Positions 8,525-16,213 of a stretch of DNA of 35,963 nucleotides are shown here, piece by piece. A model generated the notes under the pieces. It was given only the letters and a program-made list of their open reading frames with translations. It searched no databases and had not been told where the DNA came from. Positions within the stretch are counted from its first letter, which is position 1; every line of letters starts with the position of its first letter. Origin of the DNA: Vicinamibacteraceae bacterium (GTDB taxonomy: Bacteria; Acidobacteriota; Vicinamibacteria; Vicinamibacterales; JAFNAJ01); NCBI GenBank assembly GCA_023384595.1, contig JAHDVQ010000017.1:4480-40442 (forward strand), written 5' to 3'. A program made the translations under genes and the position numbers.

Positions 8525-9764
8525 CGGCCTTGTGCCGGGCAAGGAACGCCGCCTCGTACGCGGCTTCCATCCGCTCGGCGACGCGGGCCCACGAATAGCG
8601 CGCGGCGACCTCCGCCCGCGCCGCCTCGCCCAGACGCCGCCCGAGCGCGGGATCGCCCGCCAGCCGCGCCAGTGCCGCGGCGAGCGCCTCGGGGTCGCGT
8701 TCAGGCACGGTCAGCGCCGTCTCGTCCGGCCGCACCACCGCCCCGATGCCGCCGGCGACCGTCGTCACGAGCGGCGTGGCCGAGGCCAGCGCCTCCATCA
8801 CCACGTTCGGCAGGCCGTCCACGTTTCCCGCATCGTCGCGCACCGAGGGCACCACCGCGATGTCGGCCGCCGCCAGGTGGTCGGCGACCGAGTCCTGCGA
8901 CAGCAGGCCGGGGAAGACGACGCGTTCCGCCACGCCGCGATCGGCGGCGCGTGCCGCCAGTTCGGCGCCGAGATCGCCGTCGCCGCCGATCACGACGGCG
9001 AGGGCGGGCAGGTGCGCGAGCCGGGCGGCCGCGTCGATCAGGTACTCGAAGCCCTTCTTGCGCACGAAGCGGCCGGCCGTGAAGACCATCACCGCGTCGT
9101 CGGCGAGGCCGAGCGCCGCGCGCACCCGGCGGCGCCGCTCGGGGTCGGGCCCGAAGCGCTCGATGTCGACGCCGTAGGGCACGACCTCGCTGGCCGCGGC
9201 CGAGGCGCCCAGCGCGATCGCACGATCGCGGAGGTCGCCGCTGCACGCCGTCACCCAGCCGGCGCGCGCGAAGACACGCCGGGCCACGGCGCGGGCGGGC
9301 GCGAGACGTTCGGCGACGAACACGTCGGAGCCGTGGAGGCTGACGACGAGCGGGCGGCCGGGCGCGGCCGCGGCGGCCATCGCGCCGCCGGGGATCACCC
9401 AGTGTCCGTGCATCACGGTGGCGTCGACGGCGCGCGCCACGTGGCGGGCCATCCGCCAGCCGGACGCGAGCGCGAGCGGCGCGGCGGCGTAGGCGGCGCC
9501 GCGCAGCGACACGTCGGCGCGCAGGGCGCCCGCGTACCCGAAGACGTTCAGCGCGGGATGCGGCGCGTACTTGAAGAAGTGAAAGGTCACGCCGCCCTCG
9601 CGCGCCGGCCGCGCGACGAGCGGGTGCCACGGCGCCACGAGGTGTACCTCGTGCCCGCGCGCGGCCACGCCGTGGGCGATGGGCGCCATGAAGCTGCCGA
9701 CGTTGTCGCCGGGGAAGCGCGGGTAGCTCGTGGCGACCATGACGACGCGGTGCCGGCGGCTCAC
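8520..9764 (-). CDS. Glycosyltransferase family 4 (GT-B)
   Basis: A 414-aa retaining glycosyltransferase. The N-terminal acceptor domain begins 'VVMVATSYPRFPGDNVGSFMAPIA' with the glycine-rich loop common to GT4. The C-terminal donor domain has 'FTAGRFVRKKGFEYLIDAAARL' and the E-x7-E type signature around 'GLPNVVMEALASATPLVTT'. The track ORF extends to 10007, but GTG at 9764 overlaps the stop of the upstream GT2 by GTGA and fits the family start, so I chose it. It transfers a nucleotide-activated sugar on the cytoplasmic side. The 'PSVRDDAGNVDGLP' stretch is typical of exopolysaccharide/LPS GT4 enzymes. Sugar specificity is not predictable. Confidence 0.93.
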   Translation of the reverse strand: MSRRHRVVMVATSYPRFPGDNVGSFMAPIAHGVAARGHEVHLVAPWHPLVARPAREGGVTFHFFKYAPHPALNVFGYAGALRADVSLRGAAYAAAPLALASGWRMARHVARAVDATVMHGHWVIPGGAMAAAAAPGRPLVVSLHGSDVFVAERLAPARAVARRVFARAGWVTACSGDLRDRAIALGASAAASEVVPYGVDIERFGPDPERRRRVRAALGLADDAVMVFTAGRFVRKKGFEYLIDAAARLAHLPALAVVIGGDGDLGAELAARAADRGVAERVVFPGLLSQDSVADHLAAADIAVVPSVRDDAGNVDGLPNVVMEALASATPLVTTVAGGIGAVVRPDETALTVPERDPEALAAALARLAGDPALGRRLGEAARAEVAARYSWARVAERMEAAYEAAFLARHKAV

Positions 9765-10486
9765 GGCGTCCTCCGCCCGCGGAGCGCCGAGCGCAGCACG
9801 ATGCGCCACGGTGTGAGCGCCGATTCGACGACGATGCCCGTCGAGAGCTTCGACTGCCCGGCCCGGCGCTCGACGAACACGATGGGCACTTCGCCAATCC
9901 GGCAGCCGGCGCGATGGGCCTCGTACAGCACTTCGACCAGGAAAGCGTAGCCCTCCGACACGATGCCGTCGAAGCGCACGCGGTGGAGCGCCTCGCGCCG
10001 CCAGCACCGGAATCCGCTCGTGCAGTCGCGCACGGGCAAGCGGGTCACGGCGTGGATGTAGCGGTTGGCGAACGTGCTCAGCACCAGCCGGTGAAGCGGC
10101 CAGTTCACGACGCTCACGCCCTGCAGGTAGCGCGAGCCGATCACGAGGTCGTGACCGGCGGCGGCCGCCGCGACGAGCGCGGGAAGCGCCGCCGGATCGT
10201 GCGACAGGTCGGCGTCCATCTGGCAGACGTAGTCGGCGTGGCCCCGCGCGGCACGCTGCAGCCCCTCGATGTACGACCGCCCGAGCCCGCGCCGCCCGGT
10301 GCGGTGCAGGACCTCGACGCGTCCCGGGTGCGCGAGGGCCAGCGCGTCGGCGACCTCGCCCGTGCCGTCCGGCGAGCCATCGTCGATGACCATCACGCGG
10401 TAGCCGTCGAGCGCCATGATGGCCCCGACGAGCACCGGCAGGTTCTCGCGCTCGTTGTACGTGGGGACGAGCACGAGCACGCTCAC
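9761..10486 (-). CDS. Polyprenyl-phosphate mannosyltransferase-like GT2 (DPM1-like, soluble)
   Basis: A 241-aa protein that closely follows the short DPM1 type: 'VLVPTYNERENLPVL', 'VIDDGSPDGTGEVAD', 'GRRGLGRSYIEGLQ', 'CQMDADLSHDP', 'IGSRYLQG' and 'CTSGFRCWRREAL'. Such enzymes move mannose or glucose from a nucleotide donor to dolichyl or undecaprenyl phosphate at the inner membrane face. No C-terminal membrane segments are present. The track ORF begins at 11470; GTG 10486 overlaps the upstream GT-C stop by GTGA and sits directly before the conserved start. Its position next to a GT-C gene supports it as the maker of that enzyme's lipid-linked donor (inference). Confidence 0.93.
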   Translation of the reverse strand: MSVLVLVPTYNERENLPVLVGAIMALDGYRVMVIDDGSPDGTGEVADALALAHPGRVEVLHRTGRRGLGRSYIEGLQRAARGHADYVCQMDADLSHDPAALPALVAAAAAGHDLVIGSRYLQGVSVVNWPLHRLVLSTFANRYIHAVTRLPVRDCTSGFRCWRREALHRVRFDGIVSEGYAFLVEVLYEAHRAGCRIGEVPIVFVERRAGQSKLSTGIVVESALTPWRIVLRSALRGRRTP

Positions 10487-11817
10487 GGCGCCACCTCGCG
10501 CGGACGCCCGAGCCAGACCGACGCGAACACGGCGAGGGCGGGATCCACGATCGGGATGCGGAACCGCTCCTGCGGCAGGAAGAGGATGGACGCGGCGATG
10601 GTGGACGCGACGAGCAGCAGCAGCGTCACCGGCGGCGCCGCCGACGCGAGCGCGCGCCGGGCGCCGGCCACGGCCAGGGGCAGCAGCAGCAGGTACGGCA
10701 CGACCGACGCCGCGAGGTAGAGCGGCGAGTGCAGGCGGTACGAGGGGCCGATCGGCACGACCGTGAAGAACGCCTTGCGCGCGAGGAGCCAGAGCCACGC
10801 CACCGGCTCGGCGCGAATCCAGGCGAAGGCCTCGCGGTAGTAGACCTGTTCGAGCGCCTCGGGCGACAGACCCGGATGCCGTGCCCTCAAGGCGAGGTTG
10901 GCTTCCTTGATGGCCGGATTGGCCGCCATGTCGCCTTCGCCGATCGCAAGCGGGTGGTTGCCCGTCCAGAACGTCACGCCGCCCTCCGACGCGATGATGA
11001 CGGGCCGCTCGTAGACCGACAGGTTGCGCAGCGTCCACGGGGCGATGGCCGCGGCGGTGGCGGCAACGAAGAGGGCGGCGCCCAGCCAGCGGCGGCGCCA
11101 GAGCAGCCAGCCCGCGACGAGCGGGACGGCGAACACCGTGGACGGGCGCACGAGCGCCGCCACGCCGCACAGGAGGCCGCCTGCCGCCAGGCGCAGGGTG
11201 TCGTGCGCGGCAGGCTGGCGTCCCCGCGCGACGGCTCCGGTGCTCGCCCCGCCGCCCGCGCGATGCCGCCGGTCGAGCGCGCCGCCGAGCACCAGGGCGA
11301 GCGAGAGGACGATGGGCACATACAGCGCCTCGCTCAGCGCGTAGGCCGCAATCCAGGTGAGCGCGGGGTGCAGGGCCACGACCCAGGCCGCGATGGCTCC
11401 GGCGCGATGGCCGCCGGCCCGCCGTGCGAGCGCGGCGCCGAGCGGCACGGCGAGCACCGCGACCAGGCACTGCGCGATCTTGATGGCGGCGGGCACGTCC
11501 GGCGGATACCGCCCCTCGCGCAACTCCGGACTGAACCGGGTGAGGGGCGCGAGGAAGGCGGGGTAGAGCGGCGCCCGGCCGAACGTGTCGGCGCGTTCGT
11601 GGCGCGGTTCCGCCGGCAGGTCGGACTCGAAGCCGCGGCCCTGCGCGAGGTTGGCCCCGAGCGCCAGGTACTCGCGCTCGTCGTGCGTGAGCGGCTTTCC
11701 CTGCCAGTAGCCGAGCGCGAAGGCGAGCCGCAGCACCAGGCCGACGGCCACCGCCGCCATGACGGCCCGCCGCGCCGCCCGCGCCGCGTCGCCGCTGCTG
11801 CTGCTGCGCGTGCTCAC
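10483..11817 (-). CDS. GT-C membrane glycosyltransferase (GT39/ArnT-like)
   Basis: A 444-aa multi-pass membrane protein from a GTG start. After the first membrane segment ('AVMAAVAVGLVLRLAFALGYW') comes 'LTHDEREYLALGANLAQGRGF', the acidic first extracytoplasmic loop typical of GT39/GT83 enzymes, whose Asp/Glu is catalytic. 'GRAPLYPAFLAPL' then matches the usual 'PPLyp' context. About ten hydrophobic segments follow. Family members take sugar from a polyprenyl phosphate on the outer face of the cytoplasmic membrane and attach it to lipid, glycan or protein. It is flanked by DPM-like GT2 genes on both sides, which fits that donor. The acceptor is unknown. Confidence 0.88.
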   Translation of the reverse strand: MSTRSSSSGDAARAARRAVMAAVAVGLVLRLAFALGYWQGKPLTHDEREYLALGANLAQGRGFESDLPAEPRHERADTFGRAPLYPAFLAPLTRFSPELREGRYPPDVPAAIKIAQCLVAVLAVPLGAALARRAGGHRAGAIAAWVVALHPALTWIAAYALSEALYVPIVLSLALVLGGALDRRHRAGGGASTGAVARGRQPAAHDTLRLAAGGLLCGVAALVRPSTVFAVPLVAGWLLWRRRWLGAALFVAATAAAIAPWTLRNLSVYERPVIIASEGGVTFWTGNHPLAIGEGDMAANPAIKEANLALRARHPGLSPEALEQVYYREAFAWIRAEPVAWLWLLARKAFFTVVPIGPSYRLHSPLYLAASVVPYLLLLPLAVAGARRALASAAPPVTLLLLVASTIAASILFLPQERFRIPIVDPALAVFASVWLGRPREVAP

Positions 11818-11818
11818 C

Positions 11819-12679
11819 TCACCGGCGCCCTTCCGCCCTCAGGGCGGAGATCTGCTCGGATACGAGCCCGACGAGGAAGACCACGACCGAGAACATGAGC
11901 AGCAGCACCGCGCCGTTGGGGATCTTCCGCGTGACGGCCACGCCCCAGAGGCCGTACCCCGTGCCGAGCAGGAACGCCGCGACGGCAATCGGCAGGAAGA
12001 TGCGCAGCGGGCTGAAGATGGTGATCACCCGCAGCAGGATGAGAAAGAACTTGACCCCGTCGCGCGCCAGCCGGATCTTCGACCGGCCCACACGGCGCCC
12101 CGCCTCGATCGGCTCGAACATCACGTTGTGGCCGGCCTTGATGAAGGCGAGCGTCAGCGTGGTGGGCGACGAGAAGCCGTTGGGCAGCAGGTGGAGGAAC
12201 TCGGCGGCGTACTCGCGCCGCATGCCGCGGAAGCCCGACGTCAGATCGGGAATGGGCCGGCTCGTGAGGTAGCTCGCCAGCCCGTTCAGCAGGGTGTTGC
12301 CGACGCGCCGCGCCAGCGTCGCCTGCGACTGCCCCGACCGCGCGCCGACGACGAGATCGTAGTCGCCGAGCGGCGCGATCACCCGCGCGATGTCGGCTGG
12401 CGCGTGCTGCCCGTCGCCGTCCATGATGACGACGAACTCCCCCGTGGCGTACCGGAGCCCGGTCTTGACCGAGGCGCCGTTGCCCTTGTTGTACGGATGG
12501 CGCAAGACGATCGCGCCCGCCGCCCGCGCCTCGGCCGCCGTCGCATCGCTCGATCCGTCGTCGATGACGACGATCTCGTGCCACGGGCCGTGCGCGGCCA
12601 CGGCCCGCACCACCTCGCCGATGACCTCGCCCTCGTTGAAGGCGGGAATGAGAATGGAGACCGCCCGCGGCTCGGCCAC
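11819..12679 (-). CDS. GT2 polyprenyl-phosphate-sugar synthase-like protein with C-terminal membrane segments
   Basis: A 286-aa protein from a GTG start. The GT-A domain covers roughly residues 7-215: 'SILIPAFNEGEVIGEVV', 'VVIDDGSSDAT', 'HPYNKGNGASVKTGL', 'VIMDGDGQHAP' and 'LTSGFRGMRREY'. Two hydrophobic segments follow ('IFLPIAVAAFLLGTGYGLW' and 'AVLLLMFSVVVFLVGLVS'). This layout is that of bacterial DPM1-like enzymes anchored in the inner membrane that make polyprenyl-phosphate sugars. One base separates it from the genes on each side. It resembles the next upstream GT2 in domain layout but is clearly different in sequence. Sugar unknown. Confidence 0.92.
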   Translation of the reverse strand: MAEPRAVSILIPAFNEGEVIGEVVRAVAAHGPWHEIVVIDDGSSDATAAEARAAGAIVLRHPYNKGNGASVKTGLRYATGEFVVIMDGDGQHAPADIARVIAPLGDYDLVVGARSGQSQATLARRVGNTLLNGLASYLTSRPIPDLTSGFRGMRREYAAEFLHLLPNGFSSPTTLTLAFIKAGHNVMFEPIEAGRRVGRSKIRLARDGVKFFLILLRVITIFSPLRIFLPIAVAAFLLGTGYGLWGVAVTRKIPNGAVLLLMFSVVVFLVGLVSEQISALRAEGRR

Positions 12680-12680
12680 G

Positions 12681-13652
12681 TCACTCGCTCCAGGGCTCGC
12701 CGGTGCGCGGCTCGCCGGTTTCGAGCTTCCGCACGCGGTACACGAGTTCCTCGATGAGCTTCCGGCTGCCGGCGATGAGATCGGCCACGAGCCCGATCAG
12801 GATGATCTGGAAGCCCACGATCATCAGCACCGCCGACAGGATGAGCGACTGGAGGTGCCCGTAGCCGGTGCCGTTGATGTAGAAGTACAGGAAGCGCAGC
12901 GAGACCAGAAAGCCGGCGGCGAAGATGAGCCCGCCGATGTACGAGAACACCTTCAGCGGCTCGTGCGAGGCGTAGATCCGCACGATGATCGCCGTCGACT
13001 TCTTGATGTAGCCCGGGATGCTGTCGAAGAGCCGCGACTCCCGCGTCCGCGGGTTGGTGCGCACCTCGACGTGGGCCACGGCCATCCGCCGCTTGCCGGC
13101 CTGGATGATCGACTCGAGCGTGTAGGAGAACTCCGAGACGATCGTCATCCGGAGCGCCGCCTCGCGCGTGTAGGCACGGAAGCCGCTGGTCGTGTCGGGC
13201 ACCTGCGTGCCCGAGACCTGCCGCACCACCCACGACCCGAGCCGCTGGAGCGACTTCTTGGTCGGCGACATCTCCGAGACGTCGCGGATGTTGCGGTCGC
13301 CGATGCAGATGTCGGCGCGCCCGGCGAGCAGCGGCTCGAGCAGTCGCGGGATGTCCGCCCCCCAATACTGATTGTCGGCATCCGTGTTGACGATGTAGTC
13401 CGCGCCCAGCTTCAGCGCCATGTCGACGCCGGCGGTGAAGGCGGCGGCCAGCCCCTTGTTGCGCCGGAACCGCACGATGTGGTGCACCCCGTGCGCGCGC
13501 GCCACCTCCGAGGTCCTGTCGGTGGACCCGTCGTCGATGACCAGCGTCTCGATGACGTCGATGCCCGGGATGCTCCGCGGCAGATCGGCGAGCGTGGCCG
13601 GCAGCGTTTCGGCCTCGTTGAGGCACGGGATCTGGATGATCAGCTTCGTCAC
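12681..13652 (-). CDS. GT2 polyprenyl-phosphate-sugar synthase-like protein with C-terminal membrane pair
   Basis: A 323-aa protein. The GT-A part has 'LIIQIPCLNEAETLPATLADLP', 'TLVIDDGSTDRTSEVA', 'RNKGLAAAFTAGVDMAL', 'VNTDADNQYWGADIP' and 'DTTSGFRAYTREAAL'. The C-terminal part has two membrane segments near 'VFSYIGGLIFAAGFLVSLRFLYFY' and 'LILSAVLMIVGFQIILIGLVADL'. The ORF track begins at 13688; GTG 13652 overlaps the upstream GT4 stop by GTGA and removes an unconserved leader. Function by family: sugar transfer from a nucleotide donor to polyprenyl phosphate at the cytoplasmic membrane face. The pair with the gene at 11819 may supply two different lipid-linked sugars. Confidence 0.92.
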   Translation of the reverse strand: MTKLIIQIPCLNEAETLPATLADLPRSIPGIDVIETLVIDDGSTDRTSEVARAHGVHHIVRFRRNKGLAAAFTAGVDMALKLGADYIVNTDADNQYWGADIPRLLEPLLAGRADICIGDRNIRDVSEMSPTKKSLQRLGSWVVRQVSGTQVPDTTSGFRAYTREAALRMTIVSEFSYTLESIIQAGKRRMAVAHVEVRTNPRTRESRLFDSIPGYIKKSTAIIVRIYASHEPLKVFSYIGGLIFAAGFLVSLRFLYFYINGTGYGHLQSLILSAVLMIVGFQIILIGLVADLIAGSRKLIEELVYRVRKLETGEPRTGEPWSE

Positions 13653-14695
13653 GCCGTCCCCGCCAGTTTCTCGACCACGCCGTCCCACGTAATGCCCTGC
13701 GCCCGCGCGCGTCCCGCCTCGCCGAGCGCCGCGGCCGCGCGGCGGTTCGCCCCGAGACGGTTGATCGCGTCGGCGAGCGCCTCGGGCTGCGGCTCCGTCA
13801 CCGCCCCGTTCTCGCCGTCGACGACGAACTCGAGCGGTCCGCCGGCGTCGGTCGTCGTCACGACGGGCTTGCCGGCCAGGAAGGCCTCGAGCGTCACGTA
13901 ACCGAGGTCCTCGTCGAACGGGGTGTAGACGACGGCGAGCGCGCCGGCATAGAGCTCGAGCACGCGGTCATCGTCGACGCTGCCCAGGAACTCGACGCGG
14001 TCGGCCACCCCCAGCTCTCCGGCGAGCGCTTCCATGGCCTGGCGCTGCGTCCCGTCACCGACGACGACCAGACGCGTCGGCGGATCGACGAGCGGCATCG
14101 CCCGCACGGCCAGGTCGACGCGCTTGACGCTCTCGATGCGCGCCACCGTGAACACGTAGTCGCCGGACGGACCCGGATGGAGCCGCGGCGCGAGCCGTGG
14201 GGGATGATACAGCGGTTCGGCGTCGAGCCCGTTGAACCGACGGAGCCGCTCCGAGATGTTCCGCGAGATCGCGAAGCGGCGCCGGCACTCCCCGAGCATC
14301 TCGCGATCCAGCTCCATCAGCCGCTGCCGCAGGCCCACGTCCTCCTCGACGTGCGCGAAGTCGCTGAACGGCGTGTCGCACAGCTCGTAGGCCGCGCGGT
14401 ACTGGTGCATCAGCCACGCCACCTTGTGGGGATGCCGCACGAAATAGGTCGGGAACTTGGTGGCGACGACGAGGTCGATGGGACGGCCGCTGCTCTCGCT
14501 CAGGTCGAGCAGCCGCCAGGCCGCCGCGTGCGCCAGGATCTCGTCCTTCGGATACCACTTGAAGGGGACGCTCACGAGCTCCGTGTCGTAGCCGTGTTCG
14601 CGAAACGCGCGCACCGCTTCGCGCACCATGAACTCGGCGCCGCCGCGCACGAACGGCACCTGGGCTTCGCAGACGAGCACCGTTCTGATCGACAT
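13649..14695 (-). CDS. Glycosyltransferase family 4, first gene of the glycan directon
   Basis: A 348-aa GT-B enzyme. The N-terminal domain starts 'VLVCEAQVPFVRGGAEFMVREAV', matching the usual GT4 'pp..GGae' loop. The C-terminal domain shows 'VARIESVKRVDLAVRAM', 'VVGDGTQRQAMEALAGELG' and the donor-site signature 'PFDEDLGYVTLEAFLAGKPVVTT'. An ATG at 14695 starts 42 bases after the ychF stop on the same strand. No clear promoter is visible in that gap, so the directon may be read through from ychF or have a weak promoter of its own. It is the first glycan gene and probably acts early in assembly, but order does not prove that. Confidence 0.92.
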   Translation of the reverse strand: MSIRTVLVCEAQVPFVRGGAEFMVREAVRAFREHGYDTELVSVPFKWYPKDEILAHAAAWRLLDLSESSGRPIDLVVATKFPTYFVRHPHKVAWLMHQYRAAYELCDTPFSDFAHVEEDVGLRQRLMELDREMLGECRRRFAISRNISERLRRFNGLDAEPLYHPPRLAPRLHPGPSGDYVFTVARIESVKRVDLAVRAMPLVDPPTRLVVVGDGTQRQAMEALAGELGVADRVEFLGSVDDDRVLELYAGALAVVYTPFDEDLGYVTLEAFLAGKPVVTTTDAGGPLEFVVDGENGAVTEPQPEALADAINRLGANRRAAAALGEAGRARAQGITWDGVVEKLAGTA

Positions 14696-14737
14696 CGTGA
14701 GGGTCGGCCGGTTCCTGACGTGATCCGGCGCCTGGCC

Positions 14738-15826
14738 TTAGGTGGCGAACCGGAAGTTAATGATGTCGCCGTCGGCGACGATGTACTCCTTGCCCTCGAG
14801 CCGGACCTCGCCGTGCTCGCGGCAGTGCGCCATCGACCCGCGGGCCACCAGGCGATCGTAGGCGACGACCTCGGCCCTGATGAAGCCCCGCTGGATGTCG
14901 CTGTGGATCTCGCCCGCCGCATCCTGCGCCGGCGTGCCGTGCGGGATCGACCACGCCCGGCACTCGTCCTCGCCCACGGTGAAGAACGACATGTACCCGA
15001 GCAGGTCGTAGCTCGCCCGGATGACCCGATCGAGGCCCGATTCGGCAAGCCCGAGGTCGGCCATGAAGACCGCGGCGTCTGCGGGCTCGAGCTCCGAGAT
15101 CTCGAGCTCGATCTTGGCGCACAGCGGCACCGCCTTCGCGCCGGCGCGCGCGAGGAACTCGCCGAGGCCCGCCGCCTCGACGGCGCCGTCGAGCGAACCC
15201 ATCTCGCCTTCATCGACGTTCAGCACCACCAGCAGCGGCTTGGCCGAGAGGAACTGGAACCCCCGCAGCCGCTTGCGATCGTCAGCGGCAAGGTCCACGA
15301 GACGCAGCGGCCGCCCGTCCTCGAGCGCCGCCTTCGCCTGGACGAGCAGCTGGTGCTCACGCCGCAGTTCGTCGGTGGCCGCCTTCTTCAGGTCCTTCTC
15401 GAGCCGCTCCAGCCGCTTCTCGACGACGACGAGGTCGGCCAGCAGCAGCTCCTCCTCCATCGTCTGGGCGTCGCGGGCCGGATCGATGGGGCCCTGCGCG
15501 TGCGGCACGCTCTCGTCGCGAAAGGCCCGCACCACGTGCAGCAGCGCGTCGGCGTTGCGGAACGGGGCGACGTCGAGCAGGTCCTTCGCCCCGCCGCCGT
15601 GCCCGCCCGCGAGATCGACGAACTCCACGGTGGCCGGCGCCCGCTTGCGCGGGTTGTACATGGCGGTGAGGCGATCGAGGCGCTCGTCGGGCACCCGCGA
15701 GATCCCGACGTTGGCTTCGAGCTTTCCCTGGTGCCCGGGCCGCGCGCCTTCGCGCGCGCTCGTCATGAGGCGGAACAGGGTCGTCTTTCCGGTCGAGGGG
15801 TAGCCGATGAGGCCTGCGCGCAGCAT
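14738..15826 (-). CDS. ychF: Redox-regulated ATPase YchF (OLA1 subfamily)
   Basis: A 362-aa protein of the usual YchF length. The P-loop is 'GYPSTGKTTLF' (from residue 8) and the switch region includes 'VEFVDLAGGHGGGAKD'. The base-recognition motif is N203-V-D-E206, the NxxE form that makes YchF prefer ATP rather than the NKxD form of true GTPases. A coiled-coil insertion follows 'EELLLADLVVVEKRLERLEKDL'. The C-terminal TGS/DUF933 domain has 'FFTVGEDECRAWSIPHGTPAQDAAGEIHSDIQRGFIRAEV' and ends 'GDIINFRF'. YchF binds ribosomes and affects translation and oxidative-stress responses. I chose ATG 15826; the track extension to 15913 reads through a tandem repeat and is not conserved family sequence. 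Confidence 0.97.
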   Translation of the reverse strand: MLRAGLIGYPSTGKTTLFRLMTSAREGARPGHQGKLEANVGISRVPDERLDRLTAMYNPRKRAPATVEFVDLAGGHGGGAKDLLDVAPFRNADALLHVVRAFRDESVPHAQGPIDPARDAQTMEEELLLADLVVVEKRLERLEKDLKKAATDELRREHQLLVQAKAALEDGRPLRLVDLAADDRKRLRGFQFLSAKPLLVVLNVDEGEMGSLDGAVEAAGLGEFLARAGAKAVPLCAKIELEISELEPADAAVFMADLGLAESGLDRVIRASYDLLGYMSFFTVGEDECRAWSIPHGTPAQDAAGEIHSDIQRGFIRAEVVAYDRLVARGSMAHCREHGEVRLEGKEYIVADGDIINFRFAT

Positions 15827-15839
15827 GGCAGAACTCGGA

Positions 15840-15848
15840 ATCGTAGCA
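15840..15848 (-). promoter_or_regulatory. Candidate extended -10 promoter of ychF (TGCTACGAT)
   Basis: On the minus strand TGC-TACGAT has the TGn extension directly before a TAnnnT -10 hexamer. Transcription would start about 7 bases later, leaving a very short leader before ATG 15826. There is no recognisable -35 box. The same TGn-TAnnnT form is seen before two other transcription units in this window. Confidence 0.4.
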
Positions 15849-15865
15849 CGGGCGGCAGCCCGCGA

Positions 15866-15913
15866 GCGGATCGCGAAACCTAAAGCCAAGCGGATCGCGA
15901 GCCCTAACGCCAA
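15866..15913. repeat. Tandem pair of 24-base repeats upstream of ychF
   Basis: Copy 1 (15866-15889) and copy 2 (15890-15913) both begin GCGGATCGCGA and end GCCAA; they differ at three of 24 positions. No function is evident. They lie just upstream of the candidate ychF promoter. Confidence 0.8.
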
Positions 15914-16020
15914 GTCGAGGGAATCGCCTTCCGGCGGCCCTTTTGTTCACGCGCCGGACGACTATCGCGTCCAGGCGGTCGCCGGCCCGGCCCTTCCAGA
16001 CTCCTGCCCGCGATGGCGGG

Positions 16021-16050
16021 ATGCGGCAAGATGCGGCAACGCGAGGCAAC
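16021..16050 (+). repeat. Three 10-base direct repeats (ATGCGGCAA type)
   Basis: ATGCGGCAAG, ATGCGGCAAC and the diverged GCGAGGCAAC follow each other with exact 10-base period, so they face the same side of the helix. They end about 110 bases upstream of the sigma-54-like -12 element. That is a normal distance for an enhancer-binding protein site, but this role is inference. Confidence 0.45.
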
Positions 16051-16146
16051 CGCCCAGGCCACGGGCAGCCCGCGTGGCGAATTCCGGCCGGAAAACGCGC
16101 AGCGCCTTGTCGTGGACGCCTGACGCGCCCCGTGGGCCCTCCCGGC

Positions 16147-16162
16147 GGGAGGCCAGCTTGCA
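16147..16162 (+). promoter_or_regulatory. Candidate sigma-54 promoter of the PEP-CTERM gene
   Basis: GGGAGGCCAGCTTGCA carries GG and GC separated by exactly 10 bases (16148-16149 and 16160-16161), with a good -12 half (TTGCA) and a poor -24 half (GGG instead of TGGC). The expected start would be near 16173, about 40 bases before ATG 16214. PEP-CTERM genes are often linked to sigma-54 control through the PrsK/PrsR system. Such GG-N10-GC matches also occur by chance in GC-rich DNA. Confidence 0.3.
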
Positions 16163-16213
16163 CCCGGCATCGGCACCACGCCCACGAGGGGTGTGGCGAG
16201 TCGGGAGGCAATC

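Larger units (their letters stand above)
15827..16213. other. 387-base non-coding stretch between divergent ychF and PEP-CTERM gene
   Basis: I see no convincing coding frame here. It holds, left to right, a candidate ychF promoter element, two tandem 24-base repeats (15866-15913), a perfect small hairpin CCCGC-GATG-GCGGG (16007-16020), three 10-base direct repeats (16021-16050), a GC-rich hairpin around 16059-16077 and a sigma-54-like motif (16147-16162). These are listed separately where they can be supported. Confidence 0.7.
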
